Of a DNA stretch of 32,642 nt, positions 17,543 through 25,254 are shown piece by piece. The DNA comes from an uncultured Paracoccaceae bacterium (lineage in GTDB: Bacteria > Pseudomonadota > Alphaproteobacteria > Rhodobacterales > Rhodobacteraceae). Where the stretch lies: contig CALMSR010000078.1 in NCBI GenBank assembly GCA_937872465.1, positions 1 to 32,642 of the forward strand, given 5' to 3'. The position numbers and the translations under genes were made by a program. How positions within the stretch are numbered: position 1 is the first letter of the stretch; every line of letters begins with the position of its first letter. The notes below the pieces were generated by a model, which did no database searches, had not been told where the DNA came from, and worked only from the letters and a program-made list of their open reading frames with translations.

Positions 17543-18568
17543 TCAGCCGTCGACCGCGATCGAGCCGTCGATGATGCCGGCCCGGATCGCCTCGACCTGC
17601 TCCTTCAGCTCGGCGGGCACCAGATCCTCCATGTCGTGGAAGGGCGCGAGATCGACGCCGCCGTTCTCAAGCGTGCCCACGAGCACCCCGCCCTCGAAAT
17701 CGCCGGCCTGGGCGAGCGCGATCACCTCGCGCACAGTGGCATCCATGCGCTTGGTGATCGAGGTCAGATAGACGTGCTTCTTCTCCGGGTCGGTCAGGTA
17801 GAGATCGGCATCGACCCCGACGATCTTGAGCGCGTCGATGCCCAGCTCGTCCGCCAGCGCCGCCGAGCCAAGCCCGACCGGCCCCGCCACCGGCAGCACG
17901 ATGTCCGCGCCCTCGTCGTAGAGATTCTGCGCGAAGGCCCTCCCGTCGTCGAGCGAATCGAAATTGTTGGTGAAGAGCCCCTCGCCCGTGTCGGGATTCC
18001 AGCCGAGCACGGTGACCTCGGTGCCGTTCTGGGCGTTGTAGTACATCGCGCCGCGGTAGAAGCCGTCCATGAAGATCGTCACCGGCGGGATGTTGATGCC
18101 GCCGAAGGTGCCGAGCGTCCCAGTCTGGGTCATGCCGGCGGCGAGATAGCCCGCGAGGAACGCAGCCTCGTCGGTGGCATAGACCTGGCCGAGCACGTTC
18201 GGGATCGTCGGATCATAGGCGAAATCGACGATGGAGAACATCTGGTCCGGATTGGCCTCGGCCGCCTTCTTGGTGGCGTCGCCGAGCAGGAAGCCCACGG
18301 TGATAATGATGTCGCACTCGCCAAGCAGCGAGTTGATGTTCGCCTCGTAATCGGTCTCGGCCGTGGATTCGAGATAGCGCCCGGTCACGCCGAGCTCCGA
18401 TACCGCGTCCTCCACGCCCTTCCAGGCGGTCTGGTTGAAGCTGTTGTCGTCGATGCCGCCGGTGTCGGTCACCTGGCAGGCCGAGAAATCGGCGGCGAGG
18501 CTCGCGCCCGCCCAGGTCGCGGCCACCGCGGCGGCCGTGACGATCCGGCCGGATTTCGTCTTCGTCAT
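17543..18568 (-). CDS. BMP family ABC transporter substrate-binding protein
   Basis: A 341-residue periplasmic binding protein of the BMP (basic membrane protein / PnrA-like) family, which usually binds purine nucleosides. The first 25 residues form a Sec signal (AAAVAATWAGASLA, then ADF). There is no lipobox at the cleavage site, so it is soluble rather than a lipoprotein. The mature protein begins with the family motif VTDTGGIDDNSFNQTAWKG. Length is typical. The ribosome site AAGGGAG lies 7 nt before the ATG. It heads the importer operon and is separated from the ATPase gene by 60 nt with a strong hairpin. Ligand identity is inferred from the family only. Confidence 0.94.
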   Translation of the reverse strand: MTKTKSGRIVTAAAVAATWAGASLAADFSACQVTDTGGIDDNSFNQTAWKGVEDAVSELGVTGRYLESTAETDYEANINSLLGECDIIITVGFLLGDATKKAAEANPDQMFSIVDFAYDPTIPNVLGQVYATDEAAFLAGYLAAGMTQTGTLGTFGGINIPPVTIFMDGFYRGAMYYNAQNGTEVTVLGWNPDTGEGLFTNNFDSLDDGRAFAQNLYDEGADIVLPVAGPVGLGSAALADELGIDALKIVGVDADLYLTDPEKKHVYLTSITKRMDATVREVIALAQAGDFEGGVLVGTLENGGVDLAPFHDMEDLVPAELKEQVEAIRAGIIDGSIAVDG

Positions 18569-18615
18569 GGGTCAGACTCCCTTGTTGTGGTCCGAGCATG
18601 CGTGCAGCGGCAGCA

Positions 18616-18627
18616 CTTGTCCACAAG
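18616..18627. promoter_or_regulatory. possible GntR-type operator upstream of the BMP importer operon
   Basis: CTTGTCCACAAG is a 12-bp sequence with perfect 5-bp arms (CTTGT/ACAAG), about 50 nt upstream of the binding-protein start and just after the antiporter stop. It resembles the TTGT-NN-ACAA operators used by FadR-subfamily GntR regulators. No regulator gene is present in this window. Confidence 0.35.
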
Positions 18628-18633
18628 GTCGCA

Positions 18634-19818
18634 TCAATGCGGCGCCGCATTCCGCGCCGCCCCCCGGCTCGCCCGCGCGAGGGCGATCTGGGTCAGGAGC
18701 GGCCCGACGAGCTCGAAGGCGATGGTGCTGGCGATGGTGATGGCGAGGATCGGCCGGCCGAAATCGGGAAAGCGCTCCGCGGCGACCAGCGCCATGCCGA
18801 TCGCCACTCCGGCTTGCGGCATCAGCGCGAGCCCGGTCAGCCGGCTCTCGCGCCCCGGCAGCCCGGCGAGGCTCCCGCCGAGCCAGCCCCCGAGGATCCG
18901 CGAGGCGAAGCGCAGGACCACATAGGCGATGCCGGCGAAACCCATCCCGGCCAGATCCGTGGTCTCCAGCGAGGCCCCCGCCATGACGAAGAAGAGCAGC
19001 ATGAACGGCCATTCGATGCGTTCGATCTCGTGGATCGGGCGCTCGTGATGGCTGGCGAAATTGACGATGGTCGCCCCGCAGACCATGCCGGCGAGCAGGA
19101 AGGAGAAGCCGAGCTGGATCGCGAGGCCGGCGCAGAGAAAGACCAGCCCCAGCGCCTCGATCAGCGTGGGCTCGCCGGGCTTGATGCGCCCGGTCAGGTG
19201 GGCGGCCGGAAGCCCGATAGCCAGCCCCAGCGCCACCGCGCCCCCCGCCTCGCGCAGGCCGAGCAGGACATGGTCGCCCGCCTCGCCGCCGGTCATCACG
19301 CTCGCGATGGTCAGCACGATGCTGAAGGCGATCAGGCCCCAGGCGTCGTCGATGGCGACGATGCCGAGCAGGTTGGTCGGAAACCGCCCCGTGGCTCCGG
19401 ATTGCTGCACCACGTCGCGTGTCGCCGCGGGATCGGTCGCCGCCGAGATGCCGCCGAGCAGCAGCGCCGAGGCGATCGGCACGCCGACGAGGATCAGCCC
19501 GAAGGCGATCACCAGCACCGAGACGATCACCACGGTCAGCGAGATGAGGATGATCTCGCGGCCATGGGCGCGCAGGGTGGAGGGCTCGAGCGCGCTGCCG
19601 AGCAGGAAGGCCACCATGGTGAGCGCCGTCGGCGCGAGCAGGTTGCTCGCCCCGTCGATGCCCGCCGGCAGCAGGTCGAGTACCGGCGGCCCGACCACGG
19701 CGCCGAGCATGATCAGCAGCGTGACCCGCGGCACATGGACCCGGCGGCCGAAGGAATCGAGCGCGAGCCCTGCCAGGAAGAGGATGCCGAAGGCGATGAG
19801 GAACTCCGGCGACCCCAT
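18634..19818 (-). CDS. cation:proton antiporter, CPA2 family
   Basis: A 394-residue inner-membrane protein made of about 12-13 hydrophobic helices with a CPA2 (Na+/H+ exchanger) domain and no TrkA-N/C domain. The unwound-helix motif TDP is at 128-130, and two consecutive aspartates (D157-D158) lie in GIVAIDDAWG. The double Asp is known from electrogenic exchangers such as NapA and NhaA, so sodium/proton exchange is the likely role. It follows the pentaheme cytochrome gene by 20 nt and is probably co-transcribed with it. The divergent operon encodes the sodium pump NQR, which supports a shared sodium cycle (inference). Confidence 0.9.
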   Translation of the reverse strand: MGSPEFLIAFGILFLAGLALDSFGRRVHVPRVTLLIMLGAVVGPPVLDLLPAGIDGASNLLAPTALTMVAFLLGSALEPSTLRAHGREIILISLTVVIVSVLVIAFGLILVGVPIASALLLGGISAATDPAATRDVVQQSGATGRFPTNLLGIVAIDDAWGLIAFSIVLTIASVMTGGEAGDHVLLGLREAGGAVALGLAIGLPAAHLTGRIKPGEPTLIEALGLVFLCAGLAIQLGFSFLLAGMVCGATIVNFASHHERPIHEIERIEWPFMLLFFVMAGASLETTDLAGMGFAGIAYVVLRFASRILGGWLGGSLAGLPGRESRLTGLALMPQAGVAIGMALVAAERFPDFGRPILAITIASTIAFELVGPLLTQIALARASRGAARNAAPH

Positions 19819-19838
19819 GGCTCAGCGATCCGCCGCCG

Positions 19839-20924
19839 TCACGGACGCGTCATGCCGCCCATGTCGATGTCCACCTTCTGGGACAGATTCTCGAGGCTGT
19901 CGTAGGTGATCTGCGTGGCATAGCGCGGGTTGTGGGCGAAGGCCCCCGGATCCTTCGCCACGAACTGGTAGTTGTAGGCGGCCCGGAGCAGCCGCGGCGT
20001 CCAGCTGGCATAGCGGTTGGGAAAGACCGCCTCGTGCTCCCCGACCGCGCCGTCGCCGTTGGCGTCGTTGAAGAAATACGGGTAGACATGGGCATCATAG
20101 GCGATCGGCGTGCCCGCGACCGCCGCGGCATAGGCCGCGATCCCCTGCCCGAGGCGCTCGTGCAGCGTGGCGACCTCGCCCGCCACACCCTCGGTCACGT
20201 CCCCGTCCCCGTCGAGATCCGCGGTCCCGGTGCGGATGGCGGAGATTGTCTCGCTGGTCTTGTGGCAGGCGACGCAGCCGGTCATCGCCACTTCGAGCGA
20301 ATGCGGGTTGTGGCAGCCGGTGCAGCTGTTGAGGGGCGCCGGGTGCACGAAGCGCTCCACATAGGTCTTGCCGTCGTATTGATAGCCGCCGCGCACGGCA
20401 GCGCCGAACAGCGTCGCCGCCGCGGCACGGTAATGCACGTTGATGAAACCGAGATCGGCCGAGACCGCGTCGTCCTCCATTCCCGCCACGGCCGCGGCGA
20501 CGCTGTCGCCCGATTCGCGCCCCTGGTGGCAGACCGTGCAGACGCTCGAGGTCCCGAGCCCGGCGACGGTCACGCCGGAGGGAAAGGTGATCGATTCGAG
20601 CGCCACGGCGGCCGGATTGTGGCAGGTCGCGCAATCGACCGGCGCCCCGGTTGCCGCGGGATGGTCCACGACGCCCGCGGCACTGCCGTCCGCGCCGACG
20701 AAATCGATGAAGCCCGGACCGGAATGGCATCGCGCGCATTCCACCTCGACCGCACCCTCCTCGTTCCAATGGGTGAAGGCCTCCGCATCGCGCTTGGCAT
20801 GCGGCGAGGCGAGCCAAGCCGCGACGATCGCCGAGAGGTTCGGCGGCACCTCGGCGGAAACCGGCAACGGAGCCGTCGCGACGAACACCAGTGCCGCGGC
20901 CGCGACGACGTTTCGCAAGGTCAT
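19839..20924 (-). CDS. periplasmic pentaheme c-type cytochrome with EF-hand-like loops
   Basis: A 361-residue precursor with signal peptide (MTLRNVVAAAALVFVATAPLP then VSA). Five CXXCH heme-binding motifs are present: CARCH at 63, CATCH at 98, CTVCH at 129, CTGCH at 201 and CVACH at 217. The C-terminal third has no heme site but carries two EF-hand-like loops, DLDGDGDVTEG from 237 and DANGDGAVGEHE from 287, likely binding calcium. It belongs to the cytochrome c3/doubled-CXXCH group of multiheme proteins, and a role as periplasmic electron carrier or reductase is likely but unassigned. The start at 20924 is fixed by GAGGGAG about 6 nt upstream and the signal peptide; an open frame to 21041 is upstream DNA. 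An FNR-type box lies at class II position before it. Confidence 0.9.
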   Translation of the reverse strand: MTLRNVVAAAALVFVATAPLPVSAEVPPNLSAIVAAWLASPHAKRDAEAFTHWNEEGAVEVECARCHSGPGFIDFVGADGSAAGVVDHPAATGAPVDCATCHNPAAVALESITFPSGVTVAGLGTSSVCTVCHQGRESGDSVAAAVAGMEDDAVSADLGFINVHYRAAAATLFGAAVRGGYQYDGKTYVERFVHPAPLNSCTGCHNPHSLEVAMTGCVACHKTSETISAIRTGTADLDGDGDVTEGVAGEVATLHERLGQGIAAYAAAVAGTPIAYDAHVYPYFFNDANGDGAVGEHEAVFPNRYASWTPRLLRAAYNYQFVAKDPGAFAHNPRYATQITYDSLENLSQKVDIDMGGMTRP

Positions 20925-20986
20925 GCCGGGACTCCCTCTCGTCTCGCCGCGTGTTTCGGCGGTTTCGCATGGCGATATGTGCAGGG

Positions 20987-20992
20987 ACGATA
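20987..20992 (-). promoter_or_regulatory. predicted -10 element of the cytochrome/antiporter operon
   Basis: On the minus strand TATCGT (20992-20987) lies exactly where the -10 hexamer belongs if the FNR box centred at 21021.5 is at -41.5. The start of transcription would then be an A at 20980, giving a 56-nt leader. No -35 element is needed in this class II arrangement. Confidence 0.5.
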
Positions 20993-21014
20993 CCGCCGCG
21001 CCGCCGCCCCGGCT

Positions 21015-21028
21015 TTGATCGAGGTCAA
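21015..21028. promoter_or_regulatory. FNR/FnrL-type binding site
   Basis: TTGATCGAGGTCAA matches the TTGAT-N4-ATCAA consensus of FNR/FnrL with a single deviation (G for A in the right arm). It lies in the 195-nt divergent region, 90 nt before the cytochrome ATG and 91 nt before the nqrA ATG. Its distance to the cytochrome -10 fits class II activation under low oxygen. For nqrA it could act as repressor or have no effect. Confidence 0.65.
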
Positions 21029-21119
21029 GGTGCCGTCGCACCGCTTCCCGCAGCCTCGGAGACGGATTCGGCCATCATCCCGATCCTCCCGGTCGGCGCC
21101 GCGTGATTGAAGGACAGGA

Positions 21120-22382
21120 ATGCTTTTCTCGATCAGGAAGGGCTACGATCCCGCCCTGCCCGGAGCGCCGCGGCAGAGCGTGGAAGACGCCGCCCCGGTC
21201 GGATCGGCGGCGATCCTCGGTGCCGATTGCCCCGGGCTCCGGCCCGCCCTCGCGGTCGCGGCCGGCGATCCCGTCCGGCGCGGCCAGGTGCTCTTCACTG
21301 ACCGCAGGCACCCGGCGATCGCCTATGTCTCGCCGCTCACGGGCGTGGTCGAGGCCATCGACTTCGGCCCCCGCCGGACGCTCTCGGCCATGGTGTTGCG
21401 CCGGACAGCGGAAACCGGCCCGGAGGATGGGGCCGGACCGCCCGCGCCGACGGGCGATGCGCGCGAGACCCTGCTGGCGCGGGGTCTCTGGCCGGCCTTC
21501 CTCGCACGGCCCTTCGGAAGGGTGCCCGCGCCGGACGGGACGCCTGTGGCAATCCTCGTCAGCGCCACCGACAGCAACCCGCTCGCACCCGACCCGCGCG
21601 TCGTGCTCGCGGACCGCCGCCCCGCCTTCGACCGCGGCCTCACCGTGCTCGCGGCGCTGACCGCCGGGCCGGTCTTCGTCGCCCAGCCGCCCGGCGCCGG
21701 GCTCGCCGCCGCGGCCGGGGACCGGATCCGCGCCGTCGAGATCTCCGGCCCGCATCCTGCCGGGCTTCCCGGCGCGCAGCTCTACCGCCTGCGCCCCGAG
21801 ATCGGACCGGGCAAGGTCTGGACCATCGGCTATCAGGACGTGGCCGCCATCGGCCATCTCTTCGCGACCGGCGACTATCGCTCCGAGCGCGTGGTCGCGC
21901 TCGGCGGCCCCCGCGCCCGCGACCCGCGGCTGGTCCGCACGATCATGGGCGCGAGCCTGCGCGACCTGACCTCCGGAGAGGTCGCGCCGGGTGGGCGCGG
22001 CGGCTTCGCCCGCATCCTCTCGGGATCGGTGCTGGCGGGACGCGAGGCGGCCTGGCTCGGCCGCCACCACCACCAGGTGACGATCCTCGACGCCCGGCCC
22101 GAAGCCCGGCGCCTTTCCCTGCCCCGGTGGCTCGGGCGGTCCCGCCGGGGGCCGCGCCCGCTCATCGCCAGCGAAAGGCTCGAGGGCCTGCTGCCCTTCG
22201 GCATCCCGCCCGTGCCGCTGATGCGGGCGCTGGCGGTCGGCGACAGCGAAACCGCCGAGCGCCTCGGCGCTCTCGACCTCGTCGAGGAGGACGTGGCGCT
22301 GCTCTCCTGCTTCTGCACCAGCGGCGCGGATTACGGCCGCCTGCTGCGGCGCGTCCTCGACGAGCTCGCCGAGGCCGCATGA
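21120..22382 (+). CDS. nqrA: Na+-translocating NADH:quinone reductase subunit A
   Basis: A 420-residue NqrA/RnfC-like protein, slightly shorter than the about 446 residues of the Vibrio protein. It begins with SIRKGYDPALPGAP and contains the barrel-sandwich segment AYVSPLTGVVEAIDFGPRRT, as in NqrA. There is no membrane helix and no RnfC-type cluster of iron-sulfur cysteines, which supports NqrA rather than RnfC. It is the cytoplasmic subunit that sits on NqrB in the sodium-pumping NADH:ubiquinone oxidoreductase. AAGGA lies about 5 nt before the ATG. It is the first gene of a long tightly packed operon and overlaps nqrB in an ATGA junction. Confidence 0.94.
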   Translation: MLFSIRKGYDPALPGAPRQSVEDAAPVGSAAILGADCPGLRPALAVAAGDPVRRGQVLFTDRRHPAIAYVSPLTGVVEAIDFGPRRTLSAMVLRRTAETGPEDGAGPPAPTGDARETLLARGLWPAFLARPFGRVPAPDGTPVAILVSATDSNPLAPDPRVVLADRRPAFDRGLTVLAALTAGPVFVAQPPGAGLAAAAGDRIRAVEISGPHPAGLPGAQLYRLRPEIGPGKVWTIGYQDVAAIGHLFATGDYRSERVVALGGPRARDPRLVRTIMGASLRDLTSGEVAPGGRGGFARILSGSVLAGREAAWLGRHHHQVTILDARPEARRLSLPRWLGRSRRGPRPLIASERLEGLLPFGIPPVPLMRALAVGDSETAERLGALDLVEEDVALLSCFCTSGADYGRLLRRVLDELAEAA

Positions 22383-23206
22383 ACCCGCTCACCCTCTCCG
22401 CTGCTACCGATGCGGCGCCCTTCCTGCGCGGCCGCTGGGAGCCGGCGCAGGTCACCCTCGCCCAGGCGGCCGCGCTGCTGCCCCCGCTCGCCGTGGTGCT
22501 GGTCGCGGGCGGCGGCCCGCAGGCGCTGCTGCTCGCCACCGCCCTGGCGGTGACCTTGTTCTGGGAGACGCTCTTCGCGCTGCTGCGCGGGCGCGCCTGG
22601 AGCTGGCACGGCGTCACCACGGCGCTGGTCGTCGCGGTCATGGTGCCCGCCGGCGCGCCGCTCTGGCAGCCGGCGCTGGCGCTCTCGCTCGGGGTGGTGC
22701 TGGGCGAGCTGATCTTCGGCGGCAGGGGCTTCGGCTTCCTCGCCGCCGGCGTCGTGGCGCTCGCCTTCCTGCGCTACTCCTTCGCCGCGATCCCCTTCGC
22801 GGGCGACGGCGGCGCGGTAGCGATTGCCACCCTCCCCGGCACCGCGCTGCTGCTCTATCTCCGGCTGATCTCCTGGCGCGTCGCCCTGGCGGCATTCCTC
22901 GGCTTCGCCGCCGCGAGCCTCGTCACCGGCCAGCCGCTCGACCCCGGGGCCACCGGCGCGAGCCTCGCCTTCGGCCTCGTCTTCCTGATATGCGACCCCT
23001 TCGGCGCGGCCTCCACCAATGCCGGGCGCTGGCTCTACGGCGCGCTCGCCGGCGGGCTCGCCGCGGCCTTCGACACCGCGCCGGGCGCCGCGGTCGCGCC
23101 CGAGGCGATCGTCTTCGCCGCACTGCTCGCCAGCATCTTCGCGCCGCTCCTCGACCATGCCGCCGTGCTCGTCATCGCCCGGATCCGGAGGCGCCGCCAT
23201 GGCTAG
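22379..23206 (+). CDS. nqrB: NqrB/RnfD-family membrane subunit, atypically short
   Basis: A 275-residue membrane protein in the nqrB position, starting at the ATG that overlaps the nqrA stop. Recognisable NqrB blocks are FWETLFALLRGR (61-72), PLWQPALALSLGVVLGELIF (94-113, then GG), and CDPFGAASTNAGRWLYGAL (205-223), ending SIFAPLLDH. The usual length is about 400 residues. The NPAL stretch is replaced by AAGVVALAF. The segment that in Vibrio holds DGFSGAT, with the threonine bearing covalent FMN, is missing: the sequence passes from SFAAIPFAGDGG straight to LLLYLRLISWRV. The family assignment and place in the complex are secure, but the flavin chemistry of this subunit is questionable. It overlaps nqrC by 8 nt. 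Confidence 0.85.
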   Translation: MNPLTLSAATDAAPFLRGRWEPAQVTLAQAAALLPPLAVVLVAGGGPQALLLATALAVTLFWETLFALLRGRAWSWHGVTTALVVAVMVPAGAPLWQPALALSLGVVLGELIFGGRGFGFLAAGVVALAFLRYSFAAIPFAGDGGAVAIATLPGTALLLYLRLISWRVALAAFLGFAAASLVTGQPLDPGATGASLAFGLVFLICDPFGAASTNAGRWLYGALAGGLAAAFDTAPGAAVAPEAIVFAALLASIFAPLLDHAAVLVIARIRRRRHG

Positions 23207-23999
23207 CCCGATCGCGGCCTGGCGCCGCTTCCTCGCCCGCCCCAACAACGACCGGGTCAAGACCCTCGGCATCGCCTTCATCGTCGCCTTCTGCGCGGCA
23301 CTCCTGGTCTCCACCGCCTCAGTGCTGCTCAAGCCCCGGCAGCAGGCACATATCGAGGCGGCCCGCCAGGCGCAGCTCGACCGGATGCTCGACACCCTGC
23401 CGGGCCTGCGCGACTTGATGCTCGAAGCCGGGGTCGACGCGCTCCAGACCCGGCTGGTCGATCTCGGGACCGGCAGCTTCGCCACCGGAATCGACCCCGC
23501 GACCTTCGACCTGCGCGCCGCCGCCCAGGATCCGGCGACGAGCATCGACCTGCCGCCCGAAGCCGACATCGCCGGGCTGAAGCGCCGCGCCACGCTCGCA
23601 CCCGTCTACCTGCTCGAAAGCGAGGGGGCGCTGAAGGTGATCGTCCTGCCGGTGGAGGGCGCGGGCTACCAGTCGACGATCCGCGCCTATCTCGCGCTCG
23701 AGGCCGACCTAAACACCATCGCCGCCCTCACCATCTACGAGCAGGGCGACACGCCCGGCCTCGGCGCCCGCATCGCCGAACCCGCCTGGGCCGCGCTCTG
23801 GCCCGGCAAGCAGATCGCCGACGAGACGGGCGAGGTCGTCATCTCGGTGGTGCGCGGCCAGGCGACCGGACCCTTTGAGGTCGACGGCATCGCCGGCGCC
23901 ACCCGTACCAGCAACGGCGTCAACGACATGCTGCGCTTCTGGCTCGGCCCCTACGGCTACGGCCCCTTCCTCGAGACGCTGAAGGCGGAGGGACTCTGA
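23199..23999 (+). CDS. nqrC: Na+-translocating NADH:quinone reductase subunit C
   Basis: A 266-residue protein with one N-terminal membrane helix (about 22-45, after RPNNDRVKTLG) and a periplasmic FMN-binding domain. The flavin attachment motif reads DGIAGATRTSNGV, where Thr235 is the residue expected to receive FMN from ApbE. The usual Ser of SGAT is Ala here, but the acceptor Thr and the following T-S-N-G-V are intact. The ATG at 23199 overlaps the nqrB end by 8 nt; the frame is open further upstream inside nqrB, but homology begins at this start. NqrC passes electrons within the NQR complex. Confidence 0.93.
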   Translation: MASPIAAWRRFLARPNNDRVKTLGIAFIVAFCAALLVSTASVLLKPRQQAHIEAARQAQLDRMLDTLPGLRDLMLEAGVDALQTRLVDLGTGSFATGIDPATFDLRAAAQDPATSIDLPPEADIAGLKRRATLAPVYLLESEGALKVIVLPVEGAGYQSTIRAYLALEADLNTIAALTIYEQGDTPGLGARIAEPAWAALWPGKQIADETGEVVISVVRGQATGPFEVDGIAGATRTSNGVNDMLRFWLGPYGYGPFLETLKAEGL

Positions 24000-24655
24000 T
24001 GTCACTGATGCGCCATGTCACCGCGCCGCTGATCGCCAACAACCCCGTCACGCTGCAGATCCTCGGCATCTGCTCGGCGCTCGCGGTCACCACCTCGCTC
24101 GCGACGGCGCTGACCATGTCGATCGCGCTGACCGCCGTGCTCTGCGCCTCGGCGGCGATCATCAGCGCGATCCGCAACCACATCCCCGCCTCGATCCGGC
24201 TGATCGTGCAGATCACCATCGTCGCGGCGCTGGTGGTGGTCATCGACGAATTCCTCAAGGCCTATGCCTTCGAGATCAGCGGTCGGCTCTCGATCTTCGT
24301 CGGGCTGATCGTGACCAATTGCCTCGTGCTGGGCCGCGCCGAAGGCTTCGCCATGCACAACCCGGTGTTGCCCAGCGTGCTCGACGGCCTCGGCAACGGG
24401 CTCGGCTACAGCCTGATCCTGCTCGTCGTCGGCGCGATCCGGGAGCTTCTCGGGGCGGGCACGCTCTTCGGACAATCGGTGCTGCGCACCACCGCCGAGG
24501 GCGGATGGTTCGAGCCGCTCGGCCTCATGGCGCTGGCGCCGAGCGCGTTCTTCATCCTCGGCCTGCTGGTCTGGGCGATCCGGAGCTGGTGGACGGTCCA
24601 GAACGAGGCCCCCGACTTCGCGCTCAAGTCCGCGCCGGAGGCGCCGCGGCAATGA
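23999..24655 (+). CDS. nqrD: Na+-translocating NADH:quinone reductase subunit D
   Basis: A 218-residue integral membrane subunit with about six helices, of the NqrD/RnfE family. The opening PLIANNPVTLQILGICSALAV and the central VTNCLVLGRAEGFAMHNPV are diagnostic. The two conserved cysteines, C25 and C108, correspond to ligands of the intramembrane iron-sulfur centre shared with NqrE. Length is normal. The start codon shares one base with the nqrC stop (TGATG). Confidence 0.96.
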   Translation: MSLMRHVTAPLIANNPVTLQILGICSALAVTTSLATALTMSIALTAVLCASAAIISAIRNHIPASIRLIVQITIVAALVVVIDEFLKAYAFEISGRLSIFVGLIVTNCLVLGRAEGFAMHNPVLPSVLDGLGNGLGYSLILLVVGAIRELLGAGTLFGQSVLRTTAEGGWFEPLGLMALAPSAFFILGLLVWAIRSWWTVQNEAPDFALKSAPEAPRQ

Positions 24656-25254
24656 CCGAGATCTTCCTCTCCGCGATCCTCGAAGACAATCTCGCGCTGT
24701 CGTTCTTCCTCGGCCTCTGCACCTTCCTCGCGGTCTCCAAGCGCTTCGAGACCGCTCTCGGCCTCGGGATCGCGGTGATCGTGGTGCAGACCATCACCGT
24801 CCCGCTCAACAACCTGATTTTCAACGGCCTGCTCGTGGAGGGCGCCTGGGCCTGGCTGGGGCTGCCGGAGGTGGATCTGAGCTTCCTGAAGCTGATCGGC
24901 TTCATCGGCGTGATCGCGGCGATGGTCCAGATCCTCGAGATGACCCTCGACCGCTACATGCCCGCGCTCTACCGGGCGCTGGGGATCTTCCTGCCGCTGA
25001 TCACGGTCAACTGCGCGATCCTCGGCGGCAGCCTCTTCATGGTCGAGCGGCGCTACGATTTCGCCGAGGCGCTGGTCTATGGCCTCGGCAGCGGCATCGG
25101 CTGGGCGCTGGCGATCGTCGCCTTCGCGGCGATCCGCGAGCGGCTGCGCTACAGCGACATGCCCGCAGGCCTCCAGGGGCTCGGCGGCGCCTTCCTGATC
25201 ACCGGCCTAATGTCGCTCGGCTTCACCGCCTTCGCCGGGATCGGCGGCCAATGA
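24652..25254 (+). CDS. nqrE: Na+-translocating NADH:quinone reductase subunit E
   Basis: A 200-residue integral membrane subunit with about six helices, homologous to NqrD but inverted in the membrane. Motifs GLCTFLAVSKRFETALGLGI and ITVNCAILGGSLFMVERRY are typical; the conserved cysteines are C23 and C121, the partner ligands of the intramembrane iron-sulfur site. Length is as expected (about 198). The ATG overlaps the nqrD stop (ATGA), and the frame upstream of it is only open DNA inside nqrD. Confidence 0.96.
   Translation: MTEIFLSAILEDNLALSFFLGLCTFLAVSKRFETALGLGIAVIVVQTITVPLNNLIFNGLLVEGAWAWLGLPEVDLSFLKLIGFIGVIAAMVQILEMTLDRYMPALYRALGIFLPLITVNCAILGGSLFMVERRYDFAEALVYGLGSGIGWALAIVAFAAIRERLRYSDMPAGLQGLGGAFLITGLMSLGFTAFAGIGGQ

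Noticed and set aside
22943..22960. GATGAS in NqrB read as a displaced flavinylation motif
   Set aside because: It lies just before the conserved CDPFGAASTN block, in a different part of the protein from the FMN segment of NqrB, and the spacing to the preceding Asp is one residue too long. I treat it as chance, but it is the place to look if flavin is found.
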